64,000 bases of DNA. Origin: an uncultured Clostridium sp. (GTDB taxonomy: Bacteria; Bacillota; Clostridia; Oscillospirales; Acutalibacteraceae). Shown piece by piece: positions 36,814 to 45,500 of the stretch. The DNA is taken from the NCBI GenBank assembly GCA_902471875.1, contig CABRLN010000006.1:16890-80889 (forward strand), written 5' to 3'. The notes beneath the pieces were generated by a model. The model did no database searches. It worked only from the letters and a program-made list of their open reading frames with translations, and had not been told where the DNA came from. Numbering within the stretch: the stretch's first letter is position 1; the number at the start of each line of letters is the position of its first letter. The position numbers and the translations under genes were made by a program.

Positions 36814-37827
36814 TTACAGCTTTATTCCAAATTCTTCAATTTTAGGAATTAAACCGATTCTTGGCTTATCAGGGTCAGGAAGCTGAGGAAAATCATAAGC
36901 AGGGTAGTCGTTACCCTCTACAATAGCAGGACCATTTGGTGTAAGACAAACATCCCAGCCAACATATCTGAATTCAGGTATAACCATTGCAGCCTTTTTA
37001 ACCATAGCTTTTACCTCATCCATAAACGGCAACTTATATCCAACAAATTTTATTCCTGTTGCAGGGTGAGCATCATAATTAACCAAAGCAGAGGTATGTC
37101 CCTGACCGATAATTTCACCCTTATCAAGGTCAAAGTGACAGGCAAGACCGCCGTTTTCAAGATTGTCAACAAATCCGCCGTTGTTTCCCATTTTAAATAC
37201 GGCATATAAAATATGTGCCTCACCGTTATTAACCAGTGTAACTACACGCAAACAGTTTAATGAGTTTGGATAAATTTCAGCAGCTTGAGGGTGCTGTACT
37301 ATAACCTCTTCTATTACACCAAAATTCTTTTCAGGGTTGGTAATATACTGCCAAAGCTCTTGTGTATTTGTAAAATCGGCAGTTTTAATTTTTTCAATGC
37401 CCTTACCGCTTTCACCTATATAAGGTTTAGCAAAAAAGTAATCTTTACCCTGTACAAACTTTTCAAATCTTTGATAATCTATTTTAGCAACATCTAAAAT
37501 CTCTCTGCCCATAAACTCAGCAAATTTTTCATCAAATAGATTTTTCTCATCGAAAATCTGAGAATATCTTAAATCATTAAGCGTTGTAACCAATTTCTTA
37601 TTCTTCATACGGGTAAGATATGTTTTTCTTTCTTTAGCTTTCATATTATAAAATTCAAATATAATATAATCATTATAGCCCGCACCATATTTTATGGTAC
37701 AGCCTACCATGTCAAAAAACAATCCAACCTTGCTTTTACCTGTTTTTTCATGAATAATATCGATTTTCTCGAACATCTTTTTAAACTTTGCTCCACCTAA
37801 AACTCTGGCAACATATTTAATGTTCAT
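36814..37827 (-). CDS. Sugar-transfer-associated ATP-grasp family protein
   Basis: 337 residues. The ATP-grasp core runs from about 95 to 330: FFAKPYIGESGKGIEKI holds the nucleotide-binding Lys and the Gly-rich loop, VIEEVIVQHP the adenine strand, and YVGWDVCLTPNGPAIVEGN the metal-binding Asp, Glu and Asn. It resembles the ATP-grasp proteins found with polysaccharide and amino-sugar genes. GGGGGAG is eight bases before the ATG. It follows the EctB-type aminotransferase gene by 63 bases, across a hairpin, so it may ligate an amine made by that enzyme. That is inference. Confidence 0.8.
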   Translation of the reverse strand: MNIKYVARVLGGAKFKKMFEKIDIIHEKTGKSKVGLFFDMVGCTIKYGAGYNDYIIFEFYNMKAKERKTYLTRMKNKKLVTTLNDLRYSQIFDEKNLFDEKFAEFMGREILDVAKIDYQRFEKFVQGKDYFFAKPYIGESGKGIEKIKTADFTNTQELWQYITNPEKNFGVIEEVIVQHPQAAEIYPNSLNCLRVVTLVNNGEAHILYAVFKMGNNGGFVDNLENGGLACHFDLDKGEIIGQGHTSALVNYDAHPATGIKFVGYKLPFMDEVKAMVKKAAMVIPEFRYVGWDVCLTPNGPAIVEGNDYPAYDFPQLPDPDKPRIGLIPKIEEFGIKL

Positions 37828-37852
37828 ATTTTATAATCTCCCCCGATTAAAT

Positions 37853-37876
37853 AAGGCAGAGTATTAACTCTGCCTT
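37853..37876 (-). terminator. Hairpin between ectB-like and ATP-grasp genes
   Basis: A 10-bp perfect stem (37853-37862 with 37867-37876) with a four-base loop and only a weak T stretch. It probably gives partial termination or RNA processing. Confidence 0.55.
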
Positions 37877-37890
37877 TTAATGCAAAATTT

Positions 37891-39156
37891 TTATTTTATC
37901 TGTGTCAAACACTCTGCAATAGCTTCTTTAAGTTTTGCCAATCCTTCAAGTAAAATTTCCTTTTCAATTACAAGCGGCGGCATAATTTTTACAACAGAGT
38001 TCTTTCTGCCTGCGCATTCAACAATAAGTTTTTTCTCAAAAGCAACCTCTGTAACCCTTTCACTTAAACCTTCAATAGGAATATTATCAAACTCAATACC
38101 CCAAATCATACCAATTCCTCTTAGCTGCAAACGGCTGTCAAGGGTAAGAATTTCTTTTTCAATAAATTCTTTTATAATTTCACCGCTTTTTACAGCCTGC
38201 TGCTCTACCTTTTCGTTTAGCATATACTCAAGGCCTGCCTTAGCGGCAACAAAAGCCAGCTGATTACCACGGAAAGTACCGTTATGCTCACCCGGTGCCC
38301 ACTTGTCAAGTTCAGGCTTAAACAGTGTTAACGCAAGCGGTAATCCATAACCGCCAATAGACTTTGAAAGAACAAAAATATCAGGCTTAATACCGGCTCT
38401 TTCGAAAGAAAAATATGTGCCTGTTCTTGCACAGCCAACTTGAATATCATCTACCATTAAAAGAATATCATTGTCATCGCAGAATTTACGTAAACGCTGA
38501 AGATACTCAACCTCAAACACCTGAATACCGCCCTCAGCCTGTACTGTTTCAATAACAACCGCAGCAGGCTTTTCAATAGCTGAATGATCATCATCAAGTA
38601 ACATCTGCATATATTCAATAGTATCAAAATTAGGATTCATATAAGGTGCAGGAATATGTGTAACATTTTCAAGCTTAACTCCTGCCCCCTTTCTAGCGCC
38701 CAAGTCTGTTGTAAGTGCAAGTGCACCCAAGGTCATACCATGAAAACAACCCATAAGTGCAAAAACATTGCTTCTGCCTGTTACTTTTCTTGCAATTTTC
38801 AAACCTGCCTCAACAGCATTTGTACCTGTAGGACCAGGGAACATTATTTTATAGTCTAGGCCTCGCGGCTTAAGAACTTTTTCCTGCATAAAATCAATAA
38901 ATTCACGTTTAGGTGAAGTATACATATCAAGTGCGTGAATAATACCATCACTCTCTAAATACTCAATTAGCTTTGGTTTAATATAATTATTATTGTGACC
39001 ATAGTTTACAGCACCTGCACCGCAAAAAAAGTCAATATATTCATTTCCAAGTTCATCAAAAAGCTTAGAGCCCTTTGCCTGCGAGAATACTGTAGGAAAA
39101 TGTCTGCAATATGAGCGAACCTCTGATTCATATTTTTCAAATGTCTGAGTATTCAA
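37891..39156 (-). CDS. Diaminobutyrate-2-oxoglutarate aminotransferase (EctB-like)
   Basis: Class III PLP aminotransferase of 421 residues. The N-terminus (FEKYESEVRSYCRHFPTVF) and FFCGAGAVNYGHNN are characteristic of EctB, which makes 2,4-diaminobutyrate from aspartate semialdehyde. The GPTGTNAVEAGLKIAR, CFHGMTLGALALT and LMVDDIQVGCARTG blocks bind PLP, and SKSIGGYGLP holds the Schiff-base Lys. The start is a TTG at 39156, eight bases after AGAGG; the longer frame to 39201 has no site. No ectA or ectC is nearby, so this is not an ectoine cluster. A promoter lies about 60 bases upstream. Confidence 0.85.
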   Translation of the reverse strand: MNTQTFEKYESEVRSYCRHFPTVFSQAKGSKLFDELGNEYIDFFCGAGAVNYGHNNNYIKPKLIEYLESDGIIHALDMYTSPKREFIDFMQEKVLKPRGLDYKIMFPGPTGTNAVEAGLKIARKVTGRSNVFALMGCFHGMTLGALALTTDLGARKGAGVKLENVTHIPAPYMNPNFDTIEYMQMLLDDDHSAIEKPAAVVIETVQAEGGIQVFEVEYLQRLRKFCDDNDILLMVDDIQVGCARTGTYFSFERAGIKPDIFVLSKSIGGYGLPLALTLFKPELDKWAPGEHNGTFRGNQLAFVAAKAGLEYMLNEKVEQQAVKSGEIIKEFIEKEILTLDSRLQLRGIGMIWGIEFDNIPIEGLSERVTEVAFEKKLIVECAGRKNSVVKIMPPLVIEKEILLEGLAKLKEAIAECLTQIK

Positions 39157-39214
39157 AATTTCATCCTCTTTCCATATTATTACAAGTATGTCAATATACA
39201 TTTAATTAATAACG

Positions 39215-39243
39215 ATTTTACCCCGAATATATGGGTTTGTCAA
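39215..39243 (-). promoter_or_regulatory. Promoter of the ectB-like/ATP-grasp operon
   Basis: TTGACA (39238-39243), 17 bases, TAAAAT (39215-39220) on the minus strand. The rest of the 39244-39445 stretch is AT-rich with nothing recognised. Confidence 0.8.
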
Positions 39244-39445
39244 GCAAATAGAATTAATATCACATTTAGTACAAAAATAGAAATAATTGAGAGGTTTTTT
39301 CCTTACAATTTGTTGTGGCTATAAACAGTTAAATACATCATTACACATAAGCTTATTATAGCAAATACTACTAATAAATATGTCTAAGCTTTAAAATAAA
39401 GCGTTTTTTATTAAGCCCTGTCTATAAAAATAAAAAACAAAAAAT

Positions 39446-39481
39446 CACCGCAAAGCACTTAAAACATTGCACTTTGCGGTG
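39446..39481 (-). terminator. Terminator of the giant surface-protein operon
   Basis: A 10-bp perfect stem (39446-39455 with 39472-39481) followed on the minus strand by a long T-rich run, 78 bases after the stop codon. Confidence 0.85.
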
Positions 39482-39559
39482 ACATTTTATATTATTGCTA
39501 TCATACAATAACAATAAGCCTTATAACAGAATTAATATTTAAGGTCTTAAATTTTACTC

Positions 39560-42500
39560 CTAGGATGTAATAGCTAGGGTTAAAATATTTTTCATAACAG
39601 CCTCCCAAGCACTGTCAAAGCCTTCTCCTACTAATTCTTCATTGCCTGTGACTGTACCATACATTACTTTAATTGCTCTTCCCAAATCATCTGCCTCGGT
39701 ACCAACTAAATCACACATCATATGCAAACATAGCGATGTAATCTGCTGAACACCTTCAATAGATTCGTCAGCATATGTTAGGATAGAATCAAGTAAGTCT
39801 GCATAATATCCGCCAATTGTTATCAAACTGGAAGCACCTTCAAATATATCAAGGTCTGTTAATTCGTTAATAGCTTCTTGACCTACTTTCAAATAAAGAT
39901 TTCCAATTGAAGTATATTGACTAACTTCCATTGCTAGCAGTATGTAATATAGGCTATGGCAGATGGCAAATGTATTACAGAAAAAGTCATCATAGTTTGC
40001 GCCAATTGACTCAAAGAACTCATAGGTTACAAAATTATTAATAACATCGTCAAGGTCATCAGTATCTGACGAGCTACCTCCATTTATTCCTCCGGAAATT
40101 TTGAATACAAAATGATTATAGTTTTCAAAATCACCTATAATGTAGCCTGTACCTTTCCAACTGCCAATAGTAACCTCTTTATCAGGAATAAGCACCATAT
40201 TACCTTGGTTAACTGCATCACGAATTTCATTTTTTACAGAAGAACTAACTGAAATGTTATTTATTTGTTCATTATAGTTTTTGGCATTTATAGGAATCAT
40301 ATTATATCCCTCTTCAGCTGCCTTAAACAATACGCTCATTGTAGAAACACTTTTATGACCAAGCAGCATTTCCCAAATAAAGCCTTCATATAGTGACTCT
40401 ATTGTACCAGTTGAGAACATATAATCATTTCGTGCTTCTTTATCACCAGACCTGCTTGATGTGTAAACACTGTTCATATCAACATCTATGAAGAATCTGC
40501 CTGGTAATACCTTAGTATGCTGATTCATGAAATTAAGTTCGGTGTTTATTTCATAGCCTGTTACAGCCACTTTAAGTTGATTTCCACGTTCAATATTGTT
40601 CATTGCAGCTTTTATTGCATTTTGTGCATCACAATACATAAAGTAAGCATTACCGGCATAAGCAAGATATGTACCAACCTTTGCTTCATCATAATAGGTT
40701 TTTGCTGTAGGAGTTTTGTCGTTAATAGCCATTGGATTTTCTTCTGTAGCTGTATTAAACATTCTGTTATATGTTTGTTCTGAAATGTAACCTGTATCTA
40801 GAATTACGGAATACATACTTCCGGCTACAAGTTCATCTGTAAATGAATTTGTATTACCTCCGCTTTTAACGGTAAATTGTAACTGTTGTTCATTGCCCAA
40901 TGTTGTTTCGGGACCATAAGAAACAATTTCACCATCAATAGTTAATGCCGGTTTAAATACATTTCCTGCAACAGCTGAACTGCCAAGCTCAAATATTGTA
41001 CCGTTTCCTGTATTTCCAACATATTGTACAGTTATTCGCTTACCATACAAATCAACTGATTTGTATGTACCCAATGTATAGCGGTCAAAATAGTCTTCCA
41101 TATATAAAGTAATTGTATCTGACATATTATTGTTAATAGCAGCAAATGTATTTCCTTGTGACTTAACAGTATATTGCAACTTTGAAGGCAAAGCTGTGAA
41201 TGTCTGTTGCTTTATTACACGATCAGAAACAGAGTCAGCTACATCTTTAGATGATATAGAATCAATAATTGAAGATATTTCTGTACCTGAATATGCATTT
41301 AATACATCTTGGGTATGAAGCTGTTTATGTGCAATATCCTGGCTGATTTCTTTTACGATTAATTCAGATGGCTTAATAGATGTATCAAGCTGCACCCAAA
41401 CACCTAAATCTTTTTTAGCTTCATCAGTTTCTCCAATCATGCTGTAAGGCACATAAACCTCTACCCAAACTTGGTCCATAGTTAACATATTATTAGTTCT
41501 ATTTAAAACACATTTTCTGCCTGAATTTGATATCATCTCACACGCAGCTGTAAAGTCAGAAGCACCGAACAAAGATTTAAGCTGGTCTTCCGTAAGTGTA
41601 ATACTACCTGACGCATATCTTGCAGGATATCCCATTTCACGCATAAATCCAATAAGCAAGCTCGCTTGGTCATAGTCATTACCATGACATGTCTCATAAG
41701 CACCTACAGCACCTCGGCGAGAATTAATATAGCTTTCATATTTTATATTATTAACTACATAAGCATAAGCGTCAACAGGACTATTAAATGAATTTTTTAT
41801 ATTCTGCATTTCTTCGGTAAGCATTGTTTCTGTCGTTTGTGTCAGATATTGCTTCATCGCCTCACTGTTGACATCAGCTTCATAAGAAGATGCTGCTGTT
41901 ATTGTGAATACCTTAGTATCAGTAACACCTTGTTCATCTACACCGGTTGCTGTAAATGTATATTCACCTGCAGTATCTAATGTAAATTTATAAACATTGC
42001 TGTCAGCTTCGTCACAAGTAATATCTTTTCCTGTTGTATCACAACGTAAAGACGTTGTTTTAAATGGATAATTGTCAGAAGATGACAATGTTACAGTTGT
42101 TTCAGAACCAACCTTTACAACTCTGTCAGCAGTTACAAGTAATTTATGACCCTCTAAGCTATCATATACATACTTTACAAATTCTGCAGTTACATAGTTG
42201 CCGGATTCATCTTCAGCCTTTATTTTAAATGTAACATCACCAGCAGATGAAGGTGTAAATTCAAACTGCTCATTCATAGAATCGTAATTTAATGGTGTAT
42301 CATTTGCTGTAATAGTTACAGTAACTTTGCCACTGTCATCAGTTGCGTTTACCTTAATATATGCCAAAGTTCCAATCTGCCATTGTTCAGGTGAATATGT
42401 AATACTGTTTATAATTGGACAAGTTACATCTGAAGATTTAAGAACTGTAAATTTACAGCTAGCCTCCGATATATTACCTGAAGTATCTGTAGCTTTAATA

Positions 42501-45500
42501 GAAATTATATATTCTCCAGGTTCAAAGCTTGAAGGAAGGTTAAGTATTCCATCTGCATACTCTAAAGCAGTATCATTCAGATATGCCTCTACTGTTTTAA
42601 TTTCCAGATTATCAGAAATAACATAATCAAACAAAGGTGTTTCGTTAAAAGCGTATTTTTCCTTGTCTGTAGTAATTGATACAGTAGGCGCTTCTGTGTC
42701 CTTTACATTAATTGTTGTTGTTGATGTTGCAACATTGCCTGAAGTGTCTGCACAAGTTACTACAAATTTATGAACACCTGCTGTCAAATTTTCAATGGTG
42801 ACAATAAACGAATCCCCTGAAACATCAACTGCCTGACCGTCAAAGCTGGCATTAACAGTAGTAGTATCCAGTTTATAGTTATCAGTTATTTTTACAGTAA
42901 ATTCTGCTGTATCGCCCATAGCATAAGTACTTTTATTTTTTGTAACGCTAATGCTAGGTCTAGATGTATCTACAACATTAGTTGTAAATGTTCTTTCACT
43001 TACATTTCCGGCTGTATCAGTAGCAACCACCTTAATATTATATTGACGGAAATCACTTGTGTCAAAATAAAATCTGTTATTTTCATCAAGGGTTACTTCT
43101 TCACCGTTAACATAAACTTTATAATCCTTTACAGCTATATTATCATTTACTGTTACAGTCATATATTGTTTACTCAATATTTGTAATTTGCTATTGCAGC
43201 TAAGATTAATAGTTGGGGGGGTGGTATCTTTTTGAATAACTTTTAATACTTTAGTTGCTGTAGCTTCATTGCCGGCGTCGTCTTTAGCTATAGCTTTAAA
43301 GGTAACATTTTTATAACCATTTGCATTCAAATTTGTATCATCTGAAGTATATACAAAGGTGTTATCTTCTAATAATGTTTGTTCAACATCATTTACATAG
43401 AAACGCAAATCTGTAACCTTAACATTATCAGTAGCTGTAACCTTTACAGTAACATTTTCACCGGCAACTATTTCGTTATTACTTAGTGCAATGTTAACTG
43501 AAGGCCTGTTTACATCTGCAGTACATTTAACATTTTTTGTAACAACTGTCTGGTTTCCATGTTTATCTACAACTGTTGCTTCAAATACATAATCACCTAC
43601 AGCCTCCGGCTTAAATGTATAGTTATACTTATTATTTTCACCAGGAGTCATTGTTATTTCTTCGCCATTTAGTGTAACCTTGTATGATTCCAGTCCTGTT
43701 TGATTGTCATATGCTGTTAATACAACATCCATACTATTACCCAAAACAATGCTTGAAGGACAATTAAAATTACAATATGGCTTACTTGTATCGGTTCTAA
43801 AGGTTATTGTTCGTTGCAACTCGTCTGTTAAACCTGCTTTATCTGTTACAATAGCTTTTAATATACAACTGCCTTCTTCTTCTTTGGTAAAAGTATATTT
43901 ACCGTTTTCATCTAACTCTACCACATTATCATCAAGCATAAGTACAACACTTTCAACAGCATAGTTATCTGAAGCAATTGTTGTTACAGTTACGTCTTGA
44001 CCACAATAAGGTGAATAATTACTAAACTGCATTGTAACAGATGGTCTTGTGCTATCAACAAATACGTCTTTCTTATACTCAACATAATTACCATACTGGT
44101 CAAATGCACGCACAACTATCACACAATTATCATTAGCATAAGCATAATTACAGGTAAATGATGCTGCATTTCCATTTGTTACATCTATATAGGCAGCTCG
44201 TCTTAAACCGCCCTCAGCATATTTGCTTTCAGGATAATAATAAACACGTGACCATGCAACCTGTTCCGGATGGTTATATGAAATATTAAGATTAATTGCA
44301 TCGCCATATTTTATAATTTCAGGAATACCGGTAACTGTCATTTCCAAATCAGGAATAATATTAGAATCACCTTCTGACTTGCTAATGGTATCCTGTTTTT
44401 CAATTGTAAGTTTTAGCGAAGCCTTTCTTTCAACACCACCAACAGTTTTTACAGACACATTTACTATATAGCTGCCAACCTTTGTAAATGTTATATATTT
44501 AAACAAATCATTTTGACTTTTTATAACTATATTATCTTCTGTAACATTGCCTTCACTGTCAGTAATGCTCCATTCTACATTTTTAATATTGTCATTATAT
44601 CCTTTTGTGTCTAGCCACATTGCAACAGGAGAATTTGCTTTTTTACTGCCGCTGCTGCAAATGCTTATTTGATCAGGCAAAGATGAATTATCAGGCTGCT
44701 GATTATCGTCAGAATAAATAGTAAGGTCATAAAGCACAGGGGTATTGCCATCGGCAGATACATTCATTTTAACTTCTGTTTTAATATATCTTCCGTTTAA
44801 ACCTTGAAGTGATTGATTATTACTTACTTTTACAGGTTCACTAAAGTTTTCACCATCATCACTGACACTTAAGTAAACATCTATTGAAGATGTTCCGTTG
44901 TACTCAGCGTTCCAATTCACTAAAGACCAAGTACAGCCGTCTTTTCCGCTGTCATAAACATTACTTGTCCATTTGCCGTTTGAAACATAATCATTTTTAC
45001 CAACAATTACATCTTCCAAATTGACAATTGTGCCATTTCCGCTTCTATCGTAATATGTCAATTTTGTATCTTTGGTAATTACTTGATAACTTTCACCTGT
45101 TATAAGCTCAGGTTTTAAAGGTAACTTAATTTCTTTTGTTGTGTCAATATCAATAGAACTGTATGTCCAAGATACTGTAGCAGAACCGTCGTCATTGTAA
45201 ATAATTGAAGACGGGGCATTTTCAGCAGATGCAGTGTCAAGATATGCTTTATTGACAACAGTAGTTGTCAATGTAACATCATTACCTGCAGAATTATAAA
45301 CTTCACCAGCAAACTGCAAAATACTTTCTGAAATTTCATTTGCATCAAGACTAATTTTGTAATACCCCTTTGTTACGTCTGCCAATTCTTGCATTGCATA
45401 ACCCTCATAGGTATTTTCGTTAAATACTTTTGGAGCATCGTTCAGCTGATAAACTATAACCTTTATTCCTTGCTTTTTAGCTTGTTCTGCAATCCTCTCT

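Noticed and set aside
37891..39156. Ectoine biosynthesis cluster
   Set aside because: Only an EctB-type gene is present; no acetyltransferase (ectA) or ectoine synthase (ectC) is nearby.
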